Shown one piece after another: positions 33,277 through 43,049 of a DNA stretch of 64,000 nucleotides (positions are counted from its first letter, which is position 1; each line of letters begins with the position of its first letter). Both the position numbers and the translations under genes were made by a program. The stretch is from positions 1 through 64,000 of the forward strand of contig CAJUBJ010000005.1 in the NCBI GenBank assembly GCA_910584655.1, read 5' to 3'. The notes beneath the pieces were generated by a model, which was not told the DNA's origin, searched no databases, and worked only from the letters and a program-made list of their open reading frames with translations. The DNA comes from an uncultured Bacilli bacterium. GTDB lineage: Bacteria > Bacillota_I > Bacilli_A > RF39 > UBA660.

Positions 33277-34613
33277 TATAATCCAAGTAAAACACTTGCA
33301 ATTTTAAAATAAACAATTAATGAACCAGCATCAACTATAGTTGTAATAATTGGGTTAGCCATAACAGCTGGGTCAAGCTTTAATTTATCAGCAAGAATAG
33401 GAAGTATTGCCCCAATAATCTTAGCTAGTAATACAGTTAGAAATAGTGATAGACAAACAATTAATGCTACCATAAAAGTTACTTTATCTAACAATATTAA
33501 TTTAAAAAAATTACATACTGCTAAAGTTAAACCACATATAATACCAACAGTACTTTCTTTTAATAAAACTTTAAATATATCTTTAAACTCAACTTCATCC
33601 AAAGATAAAGCACGTATAATAGTAACCGAAGCTTGACCCCCAGCATTACCTCCAGTACCCATTATCATTGGAATAAATGAAGTCAATATTACATAACTAG
33701 CTAAAGCTGATTCATAGTTACCAATAATTCCTCCAGTAAACGTTGCACTAATCATTAAAAACAATAACCAAGGCATACGACTTTTATAAATATCCCATAA
33801 ACTCATTTTTAAATATGATTTTTCGGTAGGAAGAATAGCAGCCATCTTTTCCATATCCTCAGTAGTTTCTTCTTCCATAATATCAATAATATCATCAATA
33901 GTAATAACACCAACTAATCTTCCTTCTAAATCAACAACAGGTAAAGTAGAGTAATCATAATCTTGAAAACATTTAGCTACATCTTCTTGATCCATTTGTG
34001 TAGAAAGTTTATGTTCACATTCTTCCATAATATCATCAATTAACATTCTTGTATCATTTATAAGTAAGTCTTTAACAGAAACTCTACCAAGTAATTTTCT
34101 TTCATTATCTGTAACAAAACAAGAATCATACGAAACAAAATCATCTGCTTGCTTTCTTATTCTTTCGATAGATTTCTTAATAGTTAAACCTTTTTTTAAA
34201 TGAATATATTCAATAGCCATTAAAGAACCAGCACTATTTTCTGGATATTTTAATAATTTATTTATATCATTTCTTGTTTCTTTATCTACATTACTAAGTA
34301 ATGAAGTAACAAGCATAGCTGGCATTTCTTCAAATAAGTCAGCTGCATCATCAGTAAACATATCTTCAATAATATGTTTAGCTTCCGCTTTTGTTAAAGA
34401 TGCTATTAATTCTCTTTGTACTTCTTCATCCATATTAACAAAAACATCTACAGCTTGATCCTTTGGTAGCAATCTAAAAGCCTGAATTAAAAGCTCACTT
34501 GGTAACTCTTCAATAACCGAGGCGATATCATACTCATTCATCTCTTGCAAAATTTTCTTAACGTCAGCCAACTTCTTATTTGTTAGCATTTCCTTTAAAT
34601 TTTCTAATTCCAT
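33276..34613 (-). CDS. mgtE: Magnesium transporter MgtE
   Basis: 445 residues. Mg2+ channel gated by intracellular Mg2+. An N-domain of helical repeats (about 1-130), a pair of CBS domains (about 130-255) and five membrane helices at the C-terminus, with the selectivity-region motif GGNAGGQAS. GAGGAGTGATATT precedes the ATG. No magnesium riboswitch is present in the short upstream region. It is alone on this strand between two plus-strand genes. Confidence 0.94.
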   Translation of the reverse strand: MELENLKEMLTNKKLADVKKILQEMNEYDIASVIEELPSELLIQAFRLLPKDQAVDVFVNMDEEVQRELIASLTKAEAKHIIEDMFTDDAADLFEEMPAMLVTSLLSNVDKETRNDINKLLKYPENSAGSLMAIEYIHLKKGLTIKKSIERIRKQADDFVSYDSCFVTDNERKLLGRVSVKDLLINDTRMLIDDIMEECEHKLSTQMDQEDVAKCFQDYDYSTLPVVDLEGRLVGVITIDDIIDIMEEETTEDMEKMAAILPTEKSYLKMSLWDIYKSRMPWLLFLMISATFTGGIIGNYESALASYVILTSFIPMIMGTGGNAGGQASVTIIRALSLDEVEFKDIFKVLLKESTVGIICGLTLAVCNFFKLILLDKVTFMVALIVCLSLFLTVLLAKIIGAILPILADKLKLDPAVMANPIITTIVDAGSLIVYFKIASVLLGL

Positions 34614-34703
34614 ATAATATCACTCCTCTTCCTTTTCTTTTTCAACCATACTTATATCACAATTATTCTAAAAAATAAAGTTTATGCCTATAATTTAAGT
34701 AGA

Positions 34704-34732
34704 TTGACAACTTTATTTGATAGGAGTACAAT
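34704..34732 (+). promoter_or_regulatory. Consensus promoter of the PIG-L gene
   Basis: TTGACA (34704-34709), 17-nt spacer, TACAAT (34727-34732): one of the closest matches to the vegetative consensus in the window. Confidence 0.75.
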
Positions 34733-34772
34733 TTATCGTGTAATACAAATTTCTTTTAAGAGAGGGTTTTTT

Positions 34773-35489
34773 ATGAAAAAATTTATAAAAGGAATAAAAA
34801 AATACTTAATTCCAATAATCTTATTAATATTATCTCTAACTATATTAATAACATTTTGCATTTCTTATTATATAGAAACACATTCAGTTAATAAAGATTT
34901 CTCATCACTAGATTTATCCAATGTTGATAATTTAATGATTGTTGCTCATCCAGATGACGAATTATTATGGGGCGGTGCTCATTTAATTAAAGATAACTAT
35001 TTAGTAGTCTGTATAACATGTGGCACAAATCAAGTAAGAGTAAACGAATTTGTTCGTATAATGAATGAAACAAATGATAAATATATTATGCTAGGATATC
35101 CAGATAAGACAAATGGTGAACGTGATAGTTGGGATAATCATCGTTCTAATATATCTAAAGATTTAAATGAAATTATAAATTTAAAAGAGTGGAATATTAT
35201 TGTAACTCATAATCCTGATGGAGAATATGGTCATCAGCATCATAAAATGACAAGTTCTATAACAACAGAAAATGTTATAACAGATAATCTATATTACTTT
35301 GGTAAATATCATAGTAAAAAAGCTATTACAAATTATTATGATGAAATGGCTCCAATTAATGATAATTATATATCTCCTAAAAGAAAACTTATAGGAGTAT
35401 ATAAATCTCAAAAATTTATTCAAACAATGTTTGATCATATGTATCCTTATGAGGATTGGATTAAAGCAACAGAATGGAGTAATGACTAG
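34773..35489 (+). CDS. PIG-L/LmbE family deacetylase, membrane-anchored
   Basis: 238 residues. One N-terminal membrane helix (about 12-33) and an outer Zn-dependent N-acetyl-sugar deacetylase domain: AHPDDE (58-63) supplies the zinc ligands and base, and HNPDGEYGHQHHK the third ligand. The target is likely an N-acetylhexosamine in a surface glycan or glycolipid. AGAGAGGGTTTTTT precedes ATG 34773. It lies 1 nt before the YfhO-like gene, so both act on the same surface product. Confidence 0.87.
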   Translation: MKKFIKGIKKYLIPIILLILSLTILITFCISYYIETHSVNKDFSSLDLSNVDNLMIVAHPDDELLWGGAHLIKDNYLVVCITCGTNQVRVNEFVRIMNETNDKYIMLGYPDKTNGERDSWDNHRSNISKDLNEIINLKEWNIIVTHNPDGEYGHQHHKMTSSITTENVITDNLYYFGKYHSKKAITNYYDEMAPINDNYISPKRKLIGVYKSQKFIQTMFDHMYPYEDWIKATEWSND

Positions 35490-35490
35490 A

Positions 35491-37992
35491 ATGAAAAATA
35501 TTAAAATAAGAGACTTTATTTACTTAGGAATAATAACAATTGCTTTCATCGGCTTAGTACTTTTTCTAACAAATGGAATGTATCTTTATGGTTCAACTCT
35601 TGATTGGTATGCACAACATATTTCAATCCCAGAGTACTTTAGAACTTTATTTTATGATACTAAGGATTTATTTCCTGATTTTGCTGCTAATATTGGAGCA
35701 GGTCAAAACATATACAATTTTTCTTATTATGGCTTTTTAAGCCCAATAGTTCTAATATCATACTTACTACCTAAAGTATCTATGACTACATATATGATTA
35801 TATCTACTATAATAAGTGTAATAATTAGTACATATTTAATATATTTCTTTCTAAAGAAAAAAGGATATAGTAGTGAAGTATGTTTCTTATCATCACTTAT
35901 ATTCATAATGTCCGCCCCAATGACCCTACATTCACATAGACATATTATGTTTATCACTTATATGCCTTTCCTAATTCTTGGTTTATTTGGTGTAGATAAA
36001 AAAATAGATAATAATAAAGGATGGCTATTAACATTATCTACATTCTTAATGATTATGACTAATTACTATTTCAGCATTGGCGGAATACTATGTCTTTTTA
36101 TCTATGCTCTACATAGATATTTACAAAAAATGAATAAAGTAACTATAAAATCGTTCTTTCAAACATTCTTCAGTATATTAGTTCCAATCTTAGTAGCTAT
36201 ATTATGTTCAAGTATTATTTTATTGCCAACACTTGCGACTTTATTAAATAATCGTGCAGATTCAAATATTTCAATATCATTAAAAGAATTATTAATACCA
36301 TCTATAAATAGCAAAAATTTCTTATACTATTCATATGGCCTAGGATTATGTGCAATTATTATTCCTGCCTTAATTAATATGTATAGAAAAAATAAAGCTA
36401 ATATTACTTTAGGTATCATATTAACTCTTATAGTAGTGTTTAATTTATTTAATTACATTTTAAATGGTACAATGTATATAGATGCTAAATCATTAATACC
36501 ATTATTACCATTATATATATATGTTATCGCAGAGTTTTTATCAGACTTATTTAGTAAAAAATTAAACTATAAAATATTAATACCAGCTCTAATAATTATA
36601 AGTGTCTTAGTATATTTAAATAAATATAGTTATGAAAGATATTTTGGAGAAATAGCGCTTCTAATAATAACATTTATAATTTACTTAAAAATTCCTAAAA
36701 AGGCTATTATTATAGTACCTTTATCAATTTTTATAATAGCAAATTCTTATATAATGAACACTAGTGATGAACTTGTATTAAAATATACTTCTGCAGAAAA
36801 TGAAGAACTATTAAAAGATGATATAAGTTCTATAACATCATCAGATGATGGCAAATATCGTATAAGCAATGACTTAAATGTTACTGAATATCCAAATAGA
36901 ATATTTGATAATATTAACTATTATAATAATACAATCTATTCATCAATTTCTAATCAAACTTATAATAAATTGTATTATGATGTTCTAGAAAATAATATTG
37001 CAGCCAGAAATAGAGCATTAACAGTTACTACACCAAACTTGTTATCTCTAATGCTTCATGGAGACAAATATGTTATTTCTAGAAATAAACCTTTACATGG
37101 ATATGAACAGATAAGTACTAACAAAGGATTAAATATTTATAAAAATGAAAATGTTCTTCCGCTAGGGTTTGCCACATCAAATGTAATGAGTTACGAAGAC
37201 TTTGATAAACTAAGTGACCAAGTAAAACAAGAAGCTCTACTAAATGTAATTGTAGCAGACACTGAAACAAAAAATAATTTTGTTGCTAATACTCAAAAAA
37301 TAGATTTAGATTTTGTTAAAATTCTTGAACATGAGAATATAAAAATAGAGGAAGATGGTTCATTAACTATTGATACAAAAGAAAGTATTAAAATAAGTTA
37401 TGAACTTCCTGAAAAATACAAAAATAAAATTATATTCATTAGATTTAAAATGAATCATGCTGAAAGAAATAAAGATTTAGTTATCAAAATAAATAATGTA
37501 AAAAATAAACTAACAGCATCATCATGGAAATACTATAATAACAATGAAATATTTGATTATGTATTAGCAACACAAGAACAAGATAAATTAGTTTTCAATA
37601 TATCAGAAGGAAAGTTTAATATTAGCGATTTTGAATCTTATGTTCTAGATTATGCTTCGATAGAAAAATGTTCTCAATATGTTTCTAAATTCATTATAAA
37701 CAACGAAGAAACAAAAGGGGATAAAATTAAAGGAGATATTAATATTCCAGAAGATAGTTATTTTATGTTAACAATTCCTTATGATAAAGGATTTAAAATA
37801 AAAATTGATAATAAAGAAACAAACTACGAATTAGTTGATCATGGATTTATTGGCTTTAAAATTGGTGAAGGAACTCATGATATTGAAATAGAGTATCAAG
37901 CACCAATGAAAAAAGATTCTTTATTAATATCATCATTTGGTTTAATTATGTTTATTATTATAACAATACTTGAATCTAAAAGAAAAATATAA
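35491..37992 (+). CDS. YfhO-family polytopic membrane glycosyltransferase-like
   Basis: 833 residues. About twelve membrane helices in the first 450 residues, then a large outer domain and a final helix (about 810-828). The N-terminal block (NGMYLYGSTLDWYAQH, then NIGAGQNIYNFSYY) fits the YfhO family of GT-C-like enzymes, which use lipid-linked sugars to decorate lipoteichoic acid or other glycans. I chose ATG 35491, which follows the PIG-L stop by 1 nt, with GGAG 11 nt before. Confidence 0.82.
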   Translation: MKNIKIRDFIYLGIITIAFIGLVLFLTNGMYLYGSTLDWYAQHISIPEYFRTLFYDTKDLFPDFAANIGAGQNIYNFSYYGFLSPIVLISYLLPKVSMTTYMIISTIISVIISTYLIYFFLKKKGYSSEVCFLSSLIFIMSAPMTLHSHRHIMFITYMPFLILGLFGVDKKIDNNKGWLLTLSTFLMIMTNYYFSIGGILCLFIYALHRYLQKMNKVTIKSFFQTFFSILVPILVAILCSSIILLPTLATLLNNRADSNISISLKELLIPSINSKNFLYYSYGLGLCAIIIPALINMYRKNKANITLGIILTLIVVFNLFNYILNGTMYIDAKSLIPLLPLYIYVIAEFLSDLFSKKLNYKILIPALIIISVLVYLNKYSYERYFGEIALLIITFIIYLKIPKKAIIIVPLSIFIIANSYIMNTSDELVLKYTSAENEELLKDDISSITSSDDGKYRISNDLNVTEYPNRIFDNINYYNNTIYSSISNQTYNKLYYDVLENNIAARNRALTVTTPNLLSLMLHGDKYVISRNKPLHGYEQISTNKGLNIYKNENVLPLGFATSNVMSYEDFDKLSDQVKQEALLNVIVADTETKNNFVANTQKIDLDFVKILEHENIKIEEDGSLTIDTKESIKISYELPEKYKNKIIFIRFKMNHAERNKDLVIKINNVKNKLTASSWKYYNNNEIFDYVLATQEQDKLVFNISEGKFNISDFESYVLDYASIEKCSQYVSKFIINNEETKGDKIKGDINIPEDSYFMLTIPYDKGFKIKIDNKETNYELVDHGFIGFKIGEGTHDIEIEYQAPMKKDSLLISSFGLIMFIIITILESKRKI

Positions 37993-38013
37993 GATGTCTT
38001 GAGACATCTTTTT
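37991..38013 (+). terminator. Terminator of the PIG-L/YfhO operon
   Basis: AAGATGTC (37991-37998) and GACATCTT (38003-38010) with a TTGA loop and T run, starting in the stop codon. Confidence 0.78.
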
Positions 38014-38109
38014 ATATTATGTAAAGAATAAGTAAAACGAACAACATTTAATATACACATATTTACACAGTATGTAATAATATAAATGAATACAAGAAAT
38101 GGTGATAAT

Positions 38110-38937
38110 ATGAAAAAATATGAAATAGTTTTTGTTGATATTGATGACACTCTAAATCCATCAAATCAAAATGTTTCCCAATATACTAAAGAAGTTATGA
38201 GAAAGTTAAAGGAAAAACAAATTAAAGTAGTAGTTAATACAGGACGTAGTGCCAGATATGCTATTGAAAAAAGTCTAGAAGCTGGTTTAAGCGAGTATAC
38301 GATAAGTTCTAATGGAGCAGAAGTATACAACTATCATGAAAGAAAAGAAATATTTTCCAAGCCAATCGAAGCTAAAGATATCAAAGATATATATGAATAT
38401 TGCATAACTCATAATATGACAATAATTTTAAACTCATTAGAAAAAAGATTTATAAACATTAAGGATTACAAATATAACAACGAACCAGCAATTTATTTTG
38501 AAAGTATAGATGAAATTATTGAAAATAACAAAATAAATCAATTAGTTATATTAAGTTCTAATTATGATAGAATGTTAGTCTTACCAAATCTATTTAAAGA
38601 AAAATTCCCTTCACTTAAAGTAGTACATTCATCACTTGGTCTTATCGAAGAAAAAAGAGTAAAAAATAAAGAATATTATCACGATTTAGTGTTAGAAAAT
38701 ACAGCAAAAAGTAGTGGAATAGTTGAACTTCTTGATTATTTGAACATTGATAGTGAAAAAGCAATAGCTATAGGTAATGGTTATGATGATATTTGTATGT
38801 GTGATGTCGTTGGAACTTCTGTTGCAATGGAAAATGCTAATCAAGTATTAAAAGAAACAGCAACATATATAACTGATTCCTCAGAAAATGATGGTGTTGC
38901 TAAAATATTAGAAAAATTATGTTTAACAGATGAATAA
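38110..38937 (+). CDS. Cof-type HAD phosphatase
   Basis: 275 residues. HAD hydrolase of the Cof subfamily (sugar-phosphate or nucleotide-phosphate phosphatase). Motif I DIDDTLNPS, motif II NTGRS, a C2 cap in the middle, and motif IV GNGYDDICM are present; in most relatives motif IV reads GDxxND, so the aspartate at its second position is Asn here. GGTGATAAT precedes ATG 38110. It lies 14 nt before the next gene. Confidence 0.88.
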   Translation: MKKYEIVFVDIDDTLNPSNQNVSQYTKEVMRKLKEKQIKVVVNTGRSARYAIEKSLEAGLSEYTISSNGAEVYNYHERKEIFSKPIEAKDIKDIYEYCITHNMTIILNSLEKRFINIKDYKYNNEPAIYFESIDEIIENNKINQLVILSSNYDRMLVLPNLFKEKFPSLKVVHSSLGLIEEKRVKNKEYYHDLVLENTAKSSGIVELLDYLNIDSEKAIAIGNGYDDICMCDVVGTSVAMENANQVLKETATYITDSSENDGVAKILEKLCLTDE

Positions 38938-38951
38938 AAAGGATGAATAAT

Positions 38952-39479
38952 ATGAAAAAGAAACAAAAAGTTGATATGGGAATTGCTTTAATTCTAATTT
39001 TAATCGGGGTAGTTCTATTAATTTTGCCGCTATTTGAAATATCAAATATAAAATGGTTAAATACTGGTATATTCGCTTTATATACAATACTTAATTCCAT
39101 TCAATATCTTTTGACAAAAGAGAGTAAAGATTATGAAGGATTACATAGTGCAATAGCTTCAATAATAGTTTTAGGAGCAAATTTATTACTAAATACGCAG
39201 AATAACCCTAAAACTTTAGCAATGTTACTATTAACATGGATAATCCTAATGTCATTAGCTAAATTAAAAAAGATGGATTATTATCATGATAAAAGAGATA
39301 GAATGTGGAAAATTAGAGCTTTTAATTTGGGATTGTTCATTTTATCTGGAGTATTAGCAAGTATTAATTTATCTTACTCTGGGGAGATACAAATAATCGT
39401 AATAGGTTTCTTTATGTTAATTCATGGAATTCTTGAACTTTTTGATCCATTAGTAAAAACCTTAATAGCACATAGTTAA
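38952..39479 (+). CDS. Polytopic membrane protein (HdeD/DUF308-like)
   Basis: 175 residues with about six hydrophobic helices. The plan is that of DUF308/HdeD small membrane proteins, but the match is only by architecture. AAAAGGATGAATAAT lies before ATG 38952; ATG 38943 is possible. It shares the transcript of the HAD gene. Confidence 0.6.
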   Translation: MKKKQKVDMGIALILILIGVVLLILPLFEISNIKWLNTGIFALYTILNSIQYLLTKESKDYEGLHSAIASIIVLGANLLLNTQNNPKTLAMLLLTWIILMSLAKLKKMDYYHDKRDRMWKIRAFNLGLFILSGVLASINLSYSGEIQIIVIGFFMLIHGILELFDPLVKTLIAHS

Positions 39480-39490
39480 TGTGCTTTTTT
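39467..39490 (+). terminator. Terminator overlapping the stop codon
   Basis: AGCACAT (39467-39473) and ATGTGCT (39479-39485), 7-bp stem with the stop in the loop, then T run. Confidence 0.78.
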
Positions 39491-39528
39491 AAATTTTAAA
39501 ATATGATATAATAACCTTGGTGATTTAA

Positions 39529-40395
39529 ATGAAATTAGTTAATGATTTTCATGAGTATCAAATACTTGATATGTCTGAAGGAATGAAATTAGAAAGTTGG
39601 AATGGTAAAGAATTACTAAGACCAGATCCTCAAATAATTTGGAATAATAAATTCTATCCTCAATATTGGGAAAAAATAGACGCAACATATCATCGCAGTA
39701 ACAAAGGTGGAGGATCATGGGAAGTTATAAATAAAAATTTACCTAATTCTTGGCAAGTACATTATAAAGATTTAACGTTTAATATAAAACTCATGGGATT
39801 TAAACATACAGGTTTATTTCCAGAACAAGCCTATAATTGGAATTTAATAAGAGAAAAAATATCTTCTGCTAACAGACCTATTAAAGTTCTAAATCTCTTT
39901 GCTTATACTGGAGCCGCTTCTTGTGCAGCATTAAGTGCTGGTGCTGAAGTAGTACATGTTGACTCATCTCGTGGTATGGTTGACTGGGCTAAAGAAAATG
40001 TTGCATCGTGTGGTTTATCAGACAAACCAATCAGATTCTTAGTTGATGATGTAGTTAAGTTTGTTAAACGTGAAATAAGAAGAGGAAATAAATATGATGT
40101 AATATTAATGGACCCTCCATCATTTGGTCGTGGTGCCAATGGTGAAGTTTGGGATATTGAACGTGATTTATATCCTTTAGTCGAGTTATGCACAGAAATT
40201 TTAAGTGAAGACCCAATTCTATTTCTAATAAACTCATATACAACAGGCCTATCAATGACTGTTTTAGAAAATGTTTTAAATCTAACAATAGGTAAAAAAT
40301 ACAAAGGTAATATTTCTAGTGATGAATTAGGCATACCAATGAAAAACAATGAACTTATTTTACCTTGTGGCATTTATGCAAGATGGGAAAAGTAA
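39529..40395 (+). CDS. Class I SAM methyltransferase (RlmI-like)
   Basis: 288 residues. The SAM-binding motif LNLFAYTGAASC is preceded by a short domain, and LMDPPSFGRG is the catalytic-type DPP motif of RlmI/RlmL-type rRNA cytosine-5 or guanine-N2 methyltransferases. The PUA domain seen in full-length RlmI is missing. It acts in the cytoplasm, probably on rRNA. An extended -10 (TGA plus TATAAT, 39504-39512) lies very close to GGTGATTTAA and the ATG. Confidence 0.87.
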   Translation: MKLVNDFHEYQILDMSEGMKLESWNGKELLRPDPQIIWNNKFYPQYWEKIDATYHRSNKGGGSWEVINKNLPNSWQVHYKDLTFNIKLMGFKHTGLFPEQAYNWNLIREKISSANRPIKVLNLFAYTGAASCAALSAGAEVVHVDSSRGMVDWAKENVASCGLSDKPIRFLVDDVVKFVKREIRRGNKYDVILMDPPSFGRGANGEVWDIERDLYPLVELCTEILSEDPILFLINSYTTGLSMTVLENVLNLTIGKKYKGNISSDELGIPMKNNELILPCGIYARWEK

Positions 40396-40428
40396 AAAAA
40401 ATATATTTTACATGAATATATTTTTTTA
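40395..40428 (+). terminator. Terminator after the methyltransferase
   Basis: AAAAAAATATATT (40395-40407) and AATATATTTTTTT (40415-40427), a 13-bp A/T-only stem that starts at the stop codon. Confidence 0.6.
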
Positions 40429-40477
40429 TTTGTTAAAAAATATAATAAATGATATTATATATATAGTAGGTGATAAT

Positions 40478-41929
40478 ATGTTAAAACCAAAAGACTTTGA
40501 ATTTGCTATAGATCAAACGATTCTTGAACATCCAGAATTTAGTAGCCAAATGGTTGGAGGATTTATAAATCAAATCAATAATGGAATTAATCCTAAAATG
40601 TATACAAGAAAAAATGGAGCTCGTCAAATAATGTCTCAAGCAACAGAAAGCGAACTTCTAAAATATTTTTTAGAAGAAGCTATAAAAATATTTAATGCAG
40701 CATCATATTTTTACTGGAATGATAAGTATATTCAACAATTAAATTCAACTCAAGATAAAATAAATTATTTATCACAAACATTCCCATATTTTGGTGAAAT
40801 TCAAAAATTAATTACAATAATTTCAGATCCTAAAGTAAATAGTGTTTTATATGTAAAAACGAATCAAAACGAACTTATTGCTTTATTAACCTCTGTTTTA
40901 AATACTAAAATATTTACAGATAGAGTTTATCGTGATTACATTGATAAAAATGGCTATGTTGAATCAATTCTTCCTAATGGTAAGACAGTCAACTTATTTG
41001 ATAAATTTTCAGAAGACAATAAACGTGTTGCTACTGCAAAAAACATTCAAGTTAACCATGCTTCAATAAATAAATGCTTTAGTGAATTAATGTCTGGTAA
41101 TCAGTTAAAAAATCAAAGAAATGAATATGCTTTAGATGGCACATTATATGCTACCCAAGATATTGGTAATGTAAGATCAAATCAAGAAGATAGTGTTATA
41201 ATTTTAACTCATCCTGAAAATCCTGAATTTAAATTACTTGCCATTTCTGATGGAATGGGTGGTGTAGATAAAGGAGAAAAAGCAAGTTCATATATAATTC
41301 AAAAAATAACAAACTGGTTTAAATCGCTACCAGTTGACTCATTTTATTATGCTGACCAAGTACAACAAGCATTTAACAATGAAATAGCTTCTGCGAGTTA
41401 TGATATTTATAATAGCTATAATGCTGACTTTAATAGAATAGTAGCTGGTGCAACATTTGTAGGAGCTATTGTAACATCAGATAAAACGATAGTTTCAAGT
41501 GTTGGTGATTCTCGTGCTTACGCTACTAATGGTAATACATTAAATTTAATTACAAGAGATGAATCAGCAGTATGGCCTCCAGGACAATATATTACAGAAG
41601 AATCACTTGACGATTTAAGATTTAATAAAAAAAATAACGTCATAACACGCTGTATAGGACAACCTCTTGATAAAGTTCAATCTACTATAATAAGAAATGA
41701 TGATTACTTAAGATTAATCTTAACTAGTGATGGAGTAACTGATCTTTTAACTACAGATAGAATAAGATTTATAGCCTTAAATTCTTCTCCAGAATTACTA
41801 ACAAAATATTTAGTAGAAGAAGCTATAACTTATGACGCAGTACGTTTAAATGGTGAAACACCAGAATTTAAGGGAGCAATAAAAGCAGGAAAAGATAATG
41901 CTACTGCAGCTGCTTTTATAAGGAGGTAA
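40478..41929 (+). CDS. PP2C-family protein phosphatase
   Basis: 483 residues. A helical N-terminal region of about 210 residues of unknown role precedes a PPM/PP2C domain. Metal-site motifs are present: DIGNVRSNQED, ISDGMGGVDKGEKAS, VGDSRAY, TSDGVTDLL and DNATAAAF. It removes phosphate from Ser/Thr proteins in the cytoplasm. I chose ATG 40478 (AGGTGATAAT before it); the longer frame from 40349 runs back through the preceding terminator. It is followed by DUF1292 and by two kinase-like genes, its possible counterparts. Confidence 0.88.
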   Translation: MLKPKDFEFAIDQTILEHPEFSSQMVGGFINQINNGINPKMYTRKNGARQIMSQATESELLKYFLEEAIKIFNAASYFYWNDKYIQQLNSTQDKINYLSQTFPYFGEIQKLITIISDPKVNSVLYVKTNQNELIALLTSVLNTKIFTDRVYRDYIDKNGYVESILPNGKTVNLFDKFSEDNKRVATAKNIQVNHASINKCFSELMSGNQLKNQRNEYALDGTLYATQDIGNVRSNQEDSVIILTHPENPEFKLLAISDGMGGVDKGEKASSYIIQKITNWFKSLPVDSFYYADQVQQAFNNEIASASYDIYNSYNADFNRIVAGATFVGAIVTSDKTIVSSVGDSRAYATNGNTLNLITRDESAVWPPGQYITEESLDDLRFNKKNNVITRCIGQPLDKVQSTIIRNDDYLRLILTSDGVTDLLTTDRIRFIALNSSPELLTKYLVEEAITYDAVRLNGETPEFKGAIKAGKDNATAAAFIRR

Positions 41930-41940
41930 TCAACTAAATT

Positions 41941-42210
41941 ATGAATAAAGAAATAATCATAAAAAATGATAATAATGAAGAAAAAAAATTCGATATTTTA
42001 TTTACTTTTGAATCAGAAGAAACCAATAAAAAATATGTTACTTATACAGATTATTCCAAAGATTACAAAGGTAAAATAAGATGTTGGTCTTCTTATTTTG
42101 AAGGTGAAGAACTTCATCCTGTAAAAACAGAAAATGAATTAAGAATAATAGATGAAATGTTACGTACATTATCAAGAAGTACAGAACTAAAATATAGTAT
42201 AGAAGAATAG
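41941..42210 (+). CDS. DUF1292 family protein
   Basis: 89 residues, acidic. The segment DILFTFESEETNKKYVTYTDYS fits the DUF1292 (YrzB-like) family, which has no known function. It begins 11 nt after the PP2C stop; AAGGAGG lies just inside the PP2C end. Confidence 0.78.
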   Translation: MNKEIIIKNDNNEEKKFDILFTFESEETNKKYVTYTDYSKDYKGKIRCWSSYFEGEELHPVKTENELRIIDEMLRTLSRSTELKYSIEE

Positions 42211-42232
42211 GAATTACTAAATTCCTTTTTTT
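42209..42232 (+). terminator. Terminator overlapping the DUF1292 stop
   Basis: AGGAATT (42209-42215) and AATTCCT (42220-42226) with an ACTA loop and T run. Confidence 0.78.
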
Positions 42233-42244
42233 ATATAGTAAAAT

Positions 42245-42273
42245 TTGTCTTAAATATTTATCTTTGATAAAAT
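42245..42273 (+). promoter_or_regulatory. Promoter of the kinase-like gene pair
   Basis: TTGTCT (42245-42250), 17-nt spacer, TAAAAT (42268-42273), followed by AAGGGGGA before ATG 42298. Confidence 0.55.
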
Positions 42274-42297
42274 ATCCCAAATAAGGGGGATTGTTCC

Positions 42298-43047
42298 ATG
42301 ATTTATTATGATAGCAAAGGTAAAATAGTTGAATTTAATGGAGTAAAAACAAACTTAGAGGGTGCCAATGGCGAAATATACAAAATTAATAGTCAGATTG
42401 CATATAAAAAATATTTTAGTTATGGTGAATGTAAAATAAAACAAGCTATCTTTGAATTTATAAAATCAATTAATAATCCTCACATAGTAAAATTATTAGA
42501 AAGATATTATCTTGCAGAGGATGTTATAGATTATGATATTTTTATGTATTTAGTTAATTTTATTGAAAGAGATATTTCAAAATATAATAATGATCACTGT
42601 AAAATAGAATTATACACTTATGAATGGGTAGAAGAAGAATATTTTGATATTTTAGAACAAACAGTAGACTATTTATTAGATAATTTAAACGAATTATTAC
42701 GTTTAGCAGACTTTTTTAGTATGAATTATATATCGCTTTCAGACATAAAAACAGCCAATATGGTTTGTAATAAAAGTAATATTGTGTTAATTGACCCTGA
42801 TATGTACTATTTTGTTGATCCCAAAAATGGTAAATTTAATTTAGCGATAGAAAATAGAAGATATATTTTAATGGTTATGAAGACATTATGTCAAAAGTTA
42901 ACTGAATATCGTAATAATTCAATATCTAATAATATTGCAGAACTATTTGAAAGTAGTATTAAATCACCTCAATACGGAGTATCATTATTATCAAAAAAAT
43001 TATCAGGCTGTAGAATACCTCTAGATTATGTAGCAAGGACAAAATAA
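42298..43047 (+). CDS. Divergent protein-kinase-like protein A
   Basis: 249 residues. I read it as a compact eukaryotic-type protein kinase fold. A Gly-loop-like EGANGEIYK (21-29) is followed by K37 in IAYKKYF, then NNPHIVKLLERYY as in subdomain IV. The catalytic loop is SDIKTANMV (D149, K151, N154) and the metal motif is DPD (166-168) in place of DFG. The HRD histidine is missing. ATP-binding and catalytic-loop residues are kept, so activity is plausible, but the identification is by motif only. It has no membrane segment. Its twin follows 2 nt later, and a PP2C gene lies upstream. Confidence 0.6.
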   Translation: MIYYDSKGKIVEFNGVKTNLEGANGEIYKINSQIAYKKYFSYGECKIKQAIFEFIKSINNPHIVKLLERYYLAEDVIDYDIFMYLVNFIERDISKYNNDHCKIELYTYEWVEEEYFDILEQTVDYLLDNLNELLRLADFFSMNYISLSDIKTANMVCNKSNIVLIDPDMYYFVDPKNGKFNLAIENRRYILMVMKTLCQKLTEYRNNSISNNIAELFESSIKSPQYGVSLLSKKLSGCRIPLDYVARTK

Positions 43048-43049
43048 AA

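Noticed and set aside
34614..34703. A magnesium riboswitch before mgtE
   Set aside because: Fewer than 100 bases separate mgtE from the opposite promoter, with no long structured leader.
39903..40373. A 156-codon minus-strand frame inside the methyltransferase
   Set aside because: It is antisense to conserved methyltransferase motifs and lacks start signals.
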